Positions 34,784-42,908 of a DNA stretch of 64,000 nt are shown here, one piece after another. The notes beneath the pieces were generated by a model, which saw only the letters and a program-made list of their open reading frames with translations, was not told the DNA's origin and searched no databases. Position 1 is the stretch's first letter, and every line of letters starts with the position of its first letter. This DNA is from Planctomycetota bacterium (GTDB taxonomy: Bacteria; Planctomycetota; B15-G4), in contig JAJDEO010000063.1 in assembly GCA_029259745.1 (NCBI GenBank), positions 310,001 through 374,000 on the forward strand, in the 5' to 3' direction. The position numbers and the translations under genes are program-made.

Positions 34784-36421
34784 ATGCCCTTGAACCATCA
34801 GATCACGCTTGCAGCTGTGCTTGCCCTCGTCCCGACCGCGCAGGGCGATGATCTCACCACGCCGCAGGTGGTTCTTCGCGAAGGCGGAAGCGTTGCCGGT
34901 ACGGCCGACATGACGGCCGTCTTCGGCGTGAGCATCGACGATCAGAAGCGTTGGTACGCAGACGTCGACACCGACTTCCCGAACATCGACGAAGACCGCT
35001 TCATCGTGCGCAACGGCGACCTCGTCGCACGCGAAGGCATGTCCGCGGCGTCTCCGCCGAACGCGACCGTGGGAGCATGGGGAGAACTCGACGGCGGCGT
35101 CACCGAGAGCGGTGCACTCGCTTGGAACATCTTCCTCGATGGCGGCGGCACCACGGCCGCCGATGACGACTTGGCCTACTTCGGCGATACGCTCTTGGCA
35201 CGGGAAGGCGACCTTGCCAACGTTCCCGGCTTCGGCGCGGGCACAACGTGGAACGGGATGGTCTCCGTCAAGGCGAGCGACGACGGACGAGCGTTGCTCG
35301 TGGCGACGATCCGCGACCCGACGCAGCCGGGGCTCCTGGAATGGGCGGCCGTGTTGTTCACGCTCGATGGCGCAGGCGCGGCAACGCCCGAAGTGCTCGC
35401 CGTCACGGGAGCTGCGCCCGCGGGCACCTCGGATCTCCTCGTCGCGCTCGAGTCGGGTGAAGCGCAGAGCGCACTCGCCGATGGTGGGCACGTGATGTTC
35501 ACGGCGCACCTCGACGACCCGTCGGCACCGTTCGCGATCTTTGTCGACGGCGCCATCGTGGCGCGTGACGGCGGACCCTCGCCGGTTCCCGGTCGCAACT
35601 GGGCCTCGGTCAAGAACGCCGAACTCGACGTGAACGCCCACGGGTCATGGGTGGCGATCGGGACGCTCGCGGGCGACACGTCCGACAACCTGCTCATCAC
35701 CGTCGACGGCACCGTCCTCGCGCAGGAGGATGACGTTCTGGCGTCAATCTCACCCCACGTGATCGAGAAGTTCGGGCCCTTGCCCAATGCCGGTCCGATC
35801 CACATCGGTGACAACGGCAACGTGCTGTTCAACGCCGAGTGGAGCGACCCCGACGGAAGCGCGAACCGCGGCCTGTTCTTGAATGACCGACTCGTCATGC
35901 GCACCGGGGACGTGACAACGTCGGGCGACGTCATCGTCGACTTCAGCGACATGGCGGGCGGCTACGCACTCAACGACAGCGGCGAAGCCGTCGTCGCGCG
36001 CGTCCTGCTCGCCGACGGTGATGTCGCCATCGTCGTGATCGACGTCGGTCCCTGGGTGAGTCTCGGTCGCGGACTCGCCGGAACGTCCGGCTTGATCCCA
36101 TACCTCGTCGGCGGTGGCACGCTTGCCGCAGGCGAACCCGTCGCGCTGTCGATGAACAACGCGCGTCCCGGCGTCGCGACGACGCTCGTCGTCGGCTTCT
36201 CCAAAGCCGCGGCACCGTTCAAGGGTGGGATCCTCGTCCCCGCACCCGACATTCTCTTCGCCGGTCTCCCCGTGGACGGCACAGGCCATCTTGCATTCTC
36301 CGCCCCCATGCCGGCCGGCGCGCCATCGGGGTTCGACCTCTACTTCCAGTTCTGGCATCCCGACCCGCAGGGCTATGCCCTCTTCGCAGCGAGCAACGCC
36401 ATCGTCGGAACAACGCCGTAG
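34784..36421 (+). CDS. Secreted repeat protein with planctomycete-type C-terminal module
   Basis: A 545-residue exported protein with a short signal peptide (to about TAQGD). The body carries at least five irregular repeats around a small-residue/Asp-Gly motif: NGDLVAREG, GDTLLAREGD, VDGAIVARDGG, VDGTVLAQEDD and NDRLVMRTGD, each after a strand of 'displayed value' type, giving a propeller-like or stacked beta pattern. The last 120 residues are the beta module shared by other secreted proteins here, ending FQFWHPDPQGYALFAASNA. No catalytic residues recognised. The ATG at 34784 opens right at the signal peptide. A hairpin terminator follows. Confidence 0.7.
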   Translation: MPLNHQITLAAVLALVPTAQGDDLTTPQVVLREGGSVAGTADMTAVFGVSIDDQKRWYADVDTDFPNIDEDRFIVRNGDLVAREGMSAASPPNATVGAWGELDGGVTESGALAWNIFLDGGGTTAADDDLAYFGDTLLAREGDLANVPGFGAGTTWNGMVSVKASDDGRALLVATIRDPTQPGLLEWAAVLFTLDGAGAATPEVLAVTGAAPAGTSDLLVALESGEAQSALADGGHVMFTAHLDDPSAPFAIFVDGAIVARDGGPSPVPGRNWASVKNAELDVNAHGSWVAIGTLAGDTSDNLLITVDGTVLAQEDDVLASISPHVIEKFGPLPNAGPIHIGDNGNVLFNAEWSDPDGSANRGLFLNDRLVMRTGDVTTSGDVIVDFSDMAGGYALNDSGEAVVARVLLADGDVAIVVIDVGPWVSLGRGLAGTSGLIPYLVGGGTLAAGEPVALSMNNARPGVATTLVVGFSKAAAPFKGGILVPAPDILFAGLPVDGTGHLAFSAPMPAGAPSGFDLYFQFWHPDPQGYALFAASNAIVGTTP

Positions 36422-36504
36422 TTCGTGCAAGCCCGGTTCGTCGGCGACGACGCGGCTGTCGCGTTTGCGTCGCGGCCGTTCGTCGCGTGACGTCACCCAC
36501 AACG

Positions 36505-36545
36505 CAACGAGCCCCAGAACGATCGCGTCGTTCGGGGGCTCGTTG
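36505..36545. terminator. Bidirectional hairpin between convergent genes
   Basis: An 18-bp inverted repeat with one mismatch (36505-36522 with 36528-36545) and a 5-base loop, between the convergent secreted-protein gene and fusA. No clear U-tract on either side, but the placement midway between two stops supports a shared terminator. Confidence 0.75.
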
Positions 36546-36591
36546 ACGTGTGAGGCGCGGCGTGTGCGACGAGTGTCGCGCCGGCTCGGAC

Positions 36592-38721
36592 CTACGACTT
36601 TGAGGCGGCTGCCTTCGCGGCGTCCTGCTCCTTGCGGATCTCGTCGGCGATCGACTCGGGCACGGCCTGGTAGCCGTCCGGCTCCATCGAGTACGTGCCA
36701 CGACCCTGGGTCATGCCGCGCAGCTTCGACGAGTAGCTGAACATCTCGGCGATCGGCACGCGGCCGGTGATGACCTTGATGTTCATGCGGTCCGTGATCT
36801 CTTCGATCGTCGCGCGACGGCTGTTGACGTCACCGATGACATCGCCGAGGAACTCCTCGGGCGTCTGGACCTCGATCTTCATCATCGGCTCGAGGAACTG
36901 GTAGTTGCCGTTCGTCGCCATACGCACGGCGAGCTTACCGGCAGCCTGGAACGCCATTTCCGACGAGTCGACATCGTGCGACTTACCGTCGTAGAGCTCG
37001 GCCGTGAAGCCGACGAACGGGAAGGGATAGTCCGCACCTCTCGTCGCCTGCTCGCGGATGCCCTTGCCGACAGCCGGGATGTACTCGCGCGGGACGTTAC
37101 CGCCTGACACCGAGTCGATGAACTCGATCTCCTGCGTCTCGGGCGTGGGCGTGAACTTGACCTTCACGACACCGTACTGACCGCTACCACCCGACTGCTT
37201 GATGTGACGAGCTTCGAGATCGATCGGCTTGCGGAGCGACTGACGATAGGCGACGCGCGGCTTGCCACAGACGGCGTCGACCTTGAACTCACGCGTGATG
37301 CGATGCTGGAGCACCTCGAGGTGCAGCTCGCCCATGCCCGCGATGATCGTCTCGTTCGTCTCGTCGTCCGTGAACGTCGTGAACGTGGGATCTTCGCGTG
37401 CGAGCACGGCGAGCACCGAGCTGAGCTTGTCGCGATCGCCCTTCGTGCCGGGCTCGATCGACATCGAGATGACCGGTTCGGGGAAGTCGACCGACTCGAG
37501 CGTGATCTCGTGGTTCGGGTCGCAGAGCGTGTCGCCCGTGTTCGTCGTCTTCAGTCCGACGACGGCCACGATGTCACCTGCCTGGCACATCTCGAGCGGC
37601 TCACGCGATGCGGCGTGCATCTGGTAGAGACGGCCGAGGCGCTCCTTCTTCGTGGAACGCGTGTTGATGAACTGATCGCCCTGGTTCGCCGTGCCACTGT
37701 AGACGCGGCAGAACGTGAGGTCGCCGTTGGGGTCGTGGACGGTCTTGAAGGCGAGCATCGAGAAGGGTTCGTCGTTCGACGACGTGCGCGTGACCTCTTC
37801 GCCGCGAGCATCCGTTCCCGTGACGGCCGGCATGTCGAGCGGCGAGGGAAGGTAATCACAGACGGCATCGATGAGCGCCTGCACGCCCTTGTTGCGCAGC
37901 GCGGCGCCACACTGCACGAGGAGCAGCTTGCTCTCGATCGTGCCCTTGCGGAGCGCAGCCTTGATCTCGTCGTTCGTGATCGAGTTCTCGTCTTCAAGGA
38001 AGCGCTCGAGCAGTGCGTCGTCCATCATGCACGCGGCTTCAACGAGGTTGTGACGTGCCTCGGCGGCAGCCTCCTTCATGTCTTCGGGGATCTCCTGGAC
38101 CTCGAAGGCCGTGTCATCGTCGCCGACGCCGAACACGCGGGCATCCATCGAGATGAGGTCGACATTGCCGACGTAGTCTGCTTCGGCACCGATCGGAAGC
38201 GTGATCGGCACGGGCGTGACGCCGAGGCGGCTCACCATCGTGTCGAGGCAGTGCTGGAAGTCTGCGCCGATGCGATCCATCTTGTTGACGAACGCGATGC
38301 GCGGGACGTTGTACTTGTTCGCCTGGCGCCAAACCGTTTCCGACTGGGCTTCGACACCGGCGACACCATCGAAGACACCGACCGCACCGTCGAGCACGCG
38401 CAGCGAGCGCTCCACCTCGGCCGTGAAGTCGACGTGGCCGGGGGTGTCGATGATGTTGATCGTGAAGTCCTTCCACTTACACGTCGTTGCCGCCGACGTG
38501 ATCGTGATGCCGCGTTCACGCTCTTCCTCGAGGTGGTCCATGACCGAGGCGCCATCGTGCGTCTCGCCGATCTTGCGTGTACGCCCTGTGTAGAACAGGA
38601 CACGCTCGGAGACGGTGGTCTTGCCAGCGTCGATGTGGGCGATGATGCCGATGTTGCGAAGGACTGAAAGGCGATCCTTCTTGCCCTTCTTCTTCGAGGC
38701 GGTAGGCGCAGAAGTACTCAT
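36592..38721 (-). CDS. fusA: Elongation factor G
   Basis: Translocation GTPase of the ribosome. The 709-residue protein starts with a short Lys-rich lead, then domain I with G1 AHIDAGKT, the switch I region ERGITITSAATT, G3 DTPGHVDF and G4 NKMD. Domains II-V follow in order, with VPREYIPAVGKG in domain IV and the C-terminal GRVP...MFSYSSKLRGMTQGRG of domain V. The ATG at 38721 gives the usual N-terminus; the longer frame upstream is not homologous. It stands alone rather than in an rpsL-rpsG-fusA-tuf cluster, so it may be the single EF-G or a second copy. Confidence 0.94.
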   Translation of the reverse strand: MSTSAPTASKKKGKKDRLSVLRNIGIIAHIDAGKTTVSERVLFYTGRTRKIGETHDGASVMDHLEEERERGITITSAATTCKWKDFTINIIDTPGHVDFTAEVERSLRVLDGAVGVFDGVAGVEAQSETVWRQANKYNVPRIAFVNKMDRIGADFQHCLDTMVSRLGVTPVPITLPIGAEADYVGNVDLISMDARVFGVGDDDTAFEVQEIPEDMKEAAAEARHNLVEAACMMDDALLERFLEDENSITNDEIKAALRKGTIESKLLLVQCGAALRNKGVQALIDAVCDYLPSPLDMPAVTGTDARGEEVTRTSSNDEPFSMLAFKTVHDPNGDLTFCRVYSGTANQGDQFINTRSTKKERLGRLYQMHAASREPLEMCQAGDIVAVVGLKTTNTGDTLCDPNHEITLESVDFPEPVISMSIEPGTKGDRDKLSSVLAVLAREDPTFTTFTDDETNETIIAGMGELHLEVLQHRITREFKVDAVCGKPRVAYRQSLRKPIDLEARHIKQSGGSGQYGVVKVKFTPTPETQEIEFIDSVSGGNVPREYIPAVGKGIREQATRGADYPFPFVGFTAELYDGKSHDVDSSEMAFQAAGKLAVRMATNGNYQFLEPMMKIEVQTPEEFLGDVIGDVNSRRATIEEITDRMNIKVITGRVPIAEMFSYSSKLRGMTQGRGTYSMEPDGYQAVPESIADEIRKEQDAAKAAASKS

Positions 38722-38912
38722 GATTCGGTTCGGCCGGCCCGCAGCGAGGCGGGAGAAGTGTTGCGGTGTGCGACGCTGAACGTACAGCCGTCGACTCGGG
38801 GCGGTCCGATGGGCAGAATCTTGCACCGGGACCACAATCCACTCATTACACGGGCGTACAAAAACCTTGTCAAGCTGACGAGGCCCACATCGGCTTTCCT
38901 GGAGGCGCGGTC

Positions 38913-39578
38913 GTGAAGCTCCCCACTGTCTTGCTGCTGGTCGCTGGCGTTCTGGCGGCTGGTTTCGCGGCCACGCTCTATCTCGAGGAGCGTGACGGGG
39001 GCGGTGCCATCGTTCCGAGCGTGGTCGTCGTGGACGCGCCACTGGTCGACGACGAGGGCGTGCGTGCCCTGCGCGAGCGGTTTGACCGATTGCGGCGCGT
39101 TTCGACGCCCGTAGGCAGCGATGGGCTCTTCGGTCCGTTCGACGACGGCGTCGTCTCGGCCCTGTCGCAGCGCGGGCACCGGATCGTCGGGTTCGCGCTT
39201 GATCCGCGTCACGGAGCGACGCTGCGAAATGGGGCCTGGGACGCCGTGGTCGATGAGTATCCGCGGATTTCGTCGCGCCCGGCTTCGCGCGAGGCCGTCG
39301 TCCAAGCCGCGTCTTTCATCTCCAGCCAGAACACGACGCGGCCGTTTGTGGTCGGCCTGGCTCTCGCTGACCACGGTCAGGGGAACCTCGGACAGCTGCT
39401 CGAACCCGTCGTCGCGGCCCTCGATGGCTTGCCGTGGTATCGACGCTCGAGCCTCGTCATCGTCGCCGGAGCGCGTGCGACGGACGGTGTCCGGCCGATC
39501 CTGCGGCTCGACTGCGGCCGCGATCCGGCCCGCGTTCCGCCCGACGGCATCTCCGACCTCCTGGATCCGCGCTGGTGA
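38913..39578 (+). CDS. Membrane-anchored or secreted protein of unknown function
   Basis: A 221-residue protein with an N-terminal hydrophobic helix (KLPTVLLLVAGVLAAGFAATLYL). The rest is soluble and presumably periplasmic. The order of strands and loops (VVVDAPLVDDEGVRAL..., then SSLVIVAGARATDGV near the C-terminus) faintly recalls the ends of alkaline-phosphatase-superfamily domains, but metal ligands are not visible, so no function is assigned. GTG start after a GGAGG at 38901-38905. The stop overlaps the GTG of mqnB, so it leads the menaquinone operon. Confidence 0.65.
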   Translation: MKLPTVLLLVAGVLAAGFAATLYLEERDGGGAIVPSVVVVDAPLVDDEGVRALRERFDRLRRVSTPVGSDGLFGPFDDGVVSALSQRGHRIVGFALDPRHGATLRNGAWDAVVDEYPRISSRPASREAVVQAASFISSQNTTRPFVVGLALADHGQGNLGQLLEPVVAALDGLPWYRRSSLVIVAGARATDGVRPILRLDCGRDPARVPPDGISDLLDPRW

Positions 39579-40219
39579 GCTTGCTCGTCGTCATTCCGTC
39601 GCGGCCCGAAGCCCAGGCTCTCGCTGCGGCTGTGCCCGCCGGCGTCGACACGCTGGTCTGCGGGGTCGGCGTCGTGGCGGCTGCTCTCAATGTCGAGCGC
39701 GCCCTTGCCCAGAATCGGCGGCCGGTGCTCCTCGTGGGGCTCGCAGGGACTCGCGATGAGACGAAGGTGGCCGTTGGAGGGCTGGTTGAAGCGACAATGA
39801 CGGTCAATGAAGCTGTTGGTGCGGGCTTTGGCGCGGGCTTCGTCGACCTCGAGGGCCTGGCGATTCCCGGTGAGAACGAGGCCGTCGATCGCCTTCAATG
39901 CGTTGATGTGAACTCTATTTGCTTCGTAAGAGGCGCGGAAATGGCGCGGAGAGGGCCCGTCGGAACGGTTGGGCTCGCAAGCGGCTCGCCCGCCGACGCC
40001 GCGGGTTGGCGCGCGCGACATCCCGACGTGCTCGCCGAGGAGATGGAGGGCTGGGGTGTGGCCCTGGCCGCTCGACGGGCTGGTGTGCCGCTGGCGATGG
40101 TGCGGTCGATCAGCAACGTGGCTGGAGATCGTGACCATTCGCATTGGGCATTCGACGAGGCCTTCGAGGCGCTGCGCGGCTTTCTCGACTCGGCGCTGGG
40201 CGGCGGGGCGGGATCATGA
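39575..40219 (+). CDS. mqnB: Futalosine hydrolase
   Basis: Splits futalosine to dehypoxanthine futalosine and hypoxanthine, step two of the futalosine route to menaquinone. The 214-residue protein has the nucleoside phosphorylase fold: an N-terminal strand SLLVVIPSRPEA, the nucleobase region VGLAG near residue 55, the conserved EEMEGWGVALAARRAGVPL segment and the catalytic-loop signature ISNVAGDRDHSHW. The phosphorylase family is wide, but direct overlap with mqnD makes the MqnB call strong. GTG start overlapping the previous stop; stop overlapping the mqnD ATG. Confidence 0.88.
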   Translation: MSLLVVIPSRPEAQALAAAVPAGVDTLVCGVGVVAAALNVERALAQNRRPVLLVGLAGTRDETKVAVGGLVEATMTVNEAVGAGFGAGFVDLEGLAIPGENEAVDRLQCVDVNSICFVRGAEMARRGPVGTVGLASGSPADAAGWRARHPDVLAEEMEGWGVALAARRAGVPLAMVRSISNVAGDRDHSHWAFDEAFEALRGFLDSALGGGAGS

Positions 40220-41040
40220 CGGCACTGCGCGTGGGTCTCTCGACGTGTCCCAACGACACATTCCTGTTCCACGGCCTGTTGTCCGGCGAGGTCTCCGTCG
40301 CCGGTCTGGACGTCGAGTTCGTGCTCGCCGACGTCCAAGAGCTCAACGACGCACTCGAGCGCGGCGAGCTGGACGTCAGCAAGGTGAGCTTCGCCACGGC
40401 CCTCGCCCTGGCGCGCGACGTCGCCGTGCTCCCGGTCGGCTCGGCGCTCGGCTTCGGCGTCGGTCCCGTTCTGCTCGGCCGCGCGGGATACGAGCGGCTC
40501 ACCCCCGATGCGCGCGTGCTCTGCCCGGGCGCGGGGACCACGGCAACGCTGCTGATGCGCTGCCTGCACCCCGAGGTCGCACGTCTCGAGCATGTCCGCT
40601 TCGACGAGATCATGCCCGCCCTGATCCGCGGTGGTGACGATGGCCCGGAAGCCGGCGTCTGCATTCACGAAGGCCGCTTCACCTACGCCGACCAGGGTCT
40701 GCCCCTCATCGAAGATCTCGGCGCGAGCTGGGAGGCGACGACGGGAACGCCCGTGCCGCTCGGTGGACTCGTGGTTCGACGCGATGTCGACGCCAGTGCC
40801 GTGTCGCAGCTCGTCGAGGCCTTGGCGACGAGCCTCGCGTTCGCGCGACGAACACCCGAGGCCACGCTCGCGACGATGCGTGCCCACGCCCAGGAGCTCG
40901 ACGACGACGTCATCTGGAAGCACGTCGAGCTGTACGTCAACGACCACACGGCCGACCTCGGTGACGTCGGCCGCCGCTGCCTCGATGAGCTCGCGCGACG
41001 CGGCGGATTCGACGACCGACTCGAGATCGTCGAGCGATGA
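40216..41040 (+). CDS. mqnD: 1,4-dihydroxy-6-naphthoate synthase
   Basis: Converts cyclic dehypoxanthine futalosine to 1,4-dihydroxy-6-naphthoate in the futalosine menaquinone pathway. The 274-residue protein has the periplasmic-binding-protein-like fold and MqnD landmarks: STCPNDTFLFHGLL at the start, VELDVSKVSF-type ADVQELNDALERGELDVSK, GSALGFGVGPVLL, PGAGTTATLLMRC and a VCIHEGRFTY segment (the His of the active site). Overlaps mqnB and the next gene by ATGA. MqnA, MqnC and MqnE are not in the window. Confidence 0.92.
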   Translation: MTALRVGLSTCPNDTFLFHGLLSGEVSVAGLDVEFVLADVQELNDALERGELDVSKVSFATALALARDVAVLPVGSALGFGVGPVLLGRAGYERLTPDARVLCPGAGTTATLLMRCLHPEVARLEHVRFDEIMPALIRGGDDGPEAGVCIHEGRFTYADQGLPLIEDLGASWEATTGTPVPLGGLVVRRDVDASAVSQLVEALATSLAFARRTPEATLATMRAHAQELDDDVIWKHVELYVNDHTADLGDVGRRCLDELARRGGFDDRLEIVER

Positions 41041-42119
41041 CGTTCGACGCGCATCCGCCGTTCATTCCGCTCTGGGGTCTCGGCAACCGGCACCTGCAAA
41101 CGGTGGTCGGTTCACGTCTTCGCGGCCGTGACGGCCGGCTCGAAGCGCGCAGCCAGCGACGCGTCTTCGACACCGGCAACGGCACCCACGTCGTGGCCCT
41201 CCACACGCCGGCAGCTGGACGTCCGCTTGGCGACGTCCCGGTCGGCAAGAACGCGATCGTGCTCGTGCACGGCCTCGCCGGGAGCGCGACGTCGGTGTAC
41301 ATGCTCGGTCTTGCGGGCAAGGCCGTCATGGCCGGGCACGACGCGCTACGCGTCAACATGCGCAACTGCGGCGGTTCCGAGCAGCTCACTCCGACGCTGT
41401 ACCACGCGGGCTTGACGCACGACCTCGACGCGATCATCAAAGAGCTGATCGTCCGCGACGGTGTCGAACGGATTGCCGTGTGCGGGTTCTCGCTGGGCGG
41501 CAATATCGTGCTGCGCTGGGCCGGTGATGCAGGGGATGATCTGCCGCCGCAGGTTTACGCCTTGGCGAGCGTGTCACCCGCGATCGACCTCGCGGCAAGT
41601 TCGCACCGCGTCGATACGAAGACGTCGTCACGCCTCTACCGTGACATGTTGCTCGGCTTGCTGAGAGATACGGCGAGCGCGAAACGCAAGCTTGCAGACG
41701 AAGGTGCCGTCACGCTGCACCCCGACCTTGCGGCCGCCTACGATGCCGTCGGCGACATCGATGCGCTCGCGACGATACGCGAGTTCGATGATCGCCTCAT
41801 CGCACCGAGCTTCGGGTTCGACGGCGCCGACGACTACTACGCCCGCGCCAGCGCCGCACCCGTGCTCCATCGCATCCGCGTGCCGACGATCATCGTGCAC
41901 TCGCGCGACGATCCGCTCGTTCCACCGGAGCTCATCGAGAGCGATATCGTGCGAGACGCGCCGCGTGTGTCGGCCGTCATCACGGACCGTGGCGGACACT
42001 GCGCGTTCCTCGCGCGTCGACCGGCACCCGGACATCTTGATCGCTATTGGGCCGAGAATGTCGTCCTCGACTTCTTCGAGGCGGCTTCGGCGGGAGACGC
42101 GCATGAACACGACGAGTGA
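41037..42119 (+). CDS. YheT-type alpha/beta hydrolase
   Basis: A 360-residue hydrolase of the YheT/ABHD1-3 family. The family N-terminus is present (PPFIPLWGLGNRHLQTVVGS), then VLVHGLAG, VNMRNCGGSE, the nucleophile elbow CGFSLGGN, the acid in VHSRDDPLVP and the base in DRGGHCAFL. Relatives are esterases or lipases of uncertain in vivo substrate. It overlaps mqnD by ATGA and pyrE by 17 bases; position alone does not show a role in quinone synthesis. Confidence 0.85.
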   Translation: MTFDAHPPFIPLWGLGNRHLQTVVGSRLRGRDGRLEARSQRRVFDTGNGTHVVALHTPAAGRPLGDVPVGKNAIVLVHGLAGSATSVYMLGLAGKAVMAGHDALRVNMRNCGGSEQLTPTLYHAGLTHDLDAIIKELIVRDGVERIAVCGFSLGGNIVLRWAGDAGDDLPPQVYALASVSPAIDLAASSHRVDTKTSSRLYRDMLLGLLRDTASAKRKLADEGAVTLHPDLAAAYDAVGDIDALATIREFDDRLIAPSFGFDGADDYYARASAAPVLHRIRVPTIIVHSRDDPLVPPELIESDIVRDAPRVSAVITDRGGHCAFLARRPAPGHLDRYWAENVVLDFFEAASAGDAHEHDE

Positions 42120-42777
42120 ACGCCTGATCGATCTCATGGTCGATGCGCGCGTGCTGACCTTCGGCGACTTCACCACGAAGAGCGGTCGCTCGACGCCATA
42201 CTTCATCAACATGGGAAACCTGCGGCGGGGATCGCATCTCGCGACGCTTGGCGCGCTCTATGCCGCGGCGATCAACGACGCGTTCGGCCATGATGTCGAC
42301 GTGCTGTTCGGCCCGGCCTACAAGGGCATCCCGATCGCGGCGGCGGCCTCGGTGTCGTTGTCGCGCGACTTCGGTCACGACGTGGGCTTCGCGTTCGATC
42401 GCAAGGAGGTCAAGGATCACGGCGAAGGCGGGCAGCTCGTCGGGCACGTGCCCCAGGACGGTGACCGCATCGTGATCGTGGAAGACGTGACGACGGCGGG
42501 CACGTCGGTGCGGGAGTCGCTCCCGAAGTTGCGCGCCGTCGCGGACGTGGATGTCGTCGGGCTCGTCGTTTCCGTCGATCGTCAAGAGCGTGGCAAGGGC
42601 GAGCGTTCCGCGCTGGCCGAAATCGCGGACGAGTTCGGCATCCGCGTCGTGGCCCTGGCGACGCTCGACGACATCGTCCGTCACCTCCACAACCGCGAGA
42701 TCCACGGCGAAGTCATCCTCGACGACACGATGGCGAGTAAGATCGACGAGTACCGCGCGAAGTACGGGGCGACGTAG
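42103..42777 (+). CDS. pyrE: Orotate phosphoribosyltransferase
   Basis: Adds ribose-5-phosphate from PRPP to orotate to make OMP in pyrimidine synthesis. The 224-residue protein shows GDFTTKSGRSTPYFIN near the start, the FGPAYKGIPIAA loop, FDRKEVKDHGEGG with the conserved catalytic-loop Lys residues, and the PRPP-binding motif IVEDVTTAGTSVRES. It overlaps the end of the YheT-like gene by 17 bases and is the last gene of the operon; a short hairpin follows. Confidence 0.95.
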   Translation: MNTTSERLIDLMVDARVLTFGDFTTKSGRSTPYFINMGNLRRGSHLATLGALYAAAINDAFGHDVDVLFGPAYKGIPIAAAASVSLSRDFGHDVGFAFDRKEVKDHGEGGQLVGHVPQDGDRIVIVEDVTTAGTSVRESLPKLRAVADVDVVGLVVSVDRQERGKGERSALAEIADEFGIRVVALATLDDIVRHLHNREIHGEVILDDTMASKIDEYRAKYGAT

Positions 42778-42799
42778 CGGATGACACGTCGGTGATGGC

Positions 42800-42817
42800 A
42801 TTCCGCTCGCGCGGAAT
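42800..42817 (+). terminator. Weak hairpin after pyrE
   Basis: A 7-bp perfect stem with a 4-base loop, 22 bases after the pyrE stop, with no U-tract. It may end the mqn-pyrE transcript, but is short enough to occur by chance. Confidence 0.3.
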
Positions 42818-42908
42818 CAGAGCGACGTCTTTCGCATGAACGCGGCGTGTTCCTCGCGGATGTCTGCAAGGGGGCAGCTGCGCGAACGTCACACAATCGG
42901 GGGATGGG

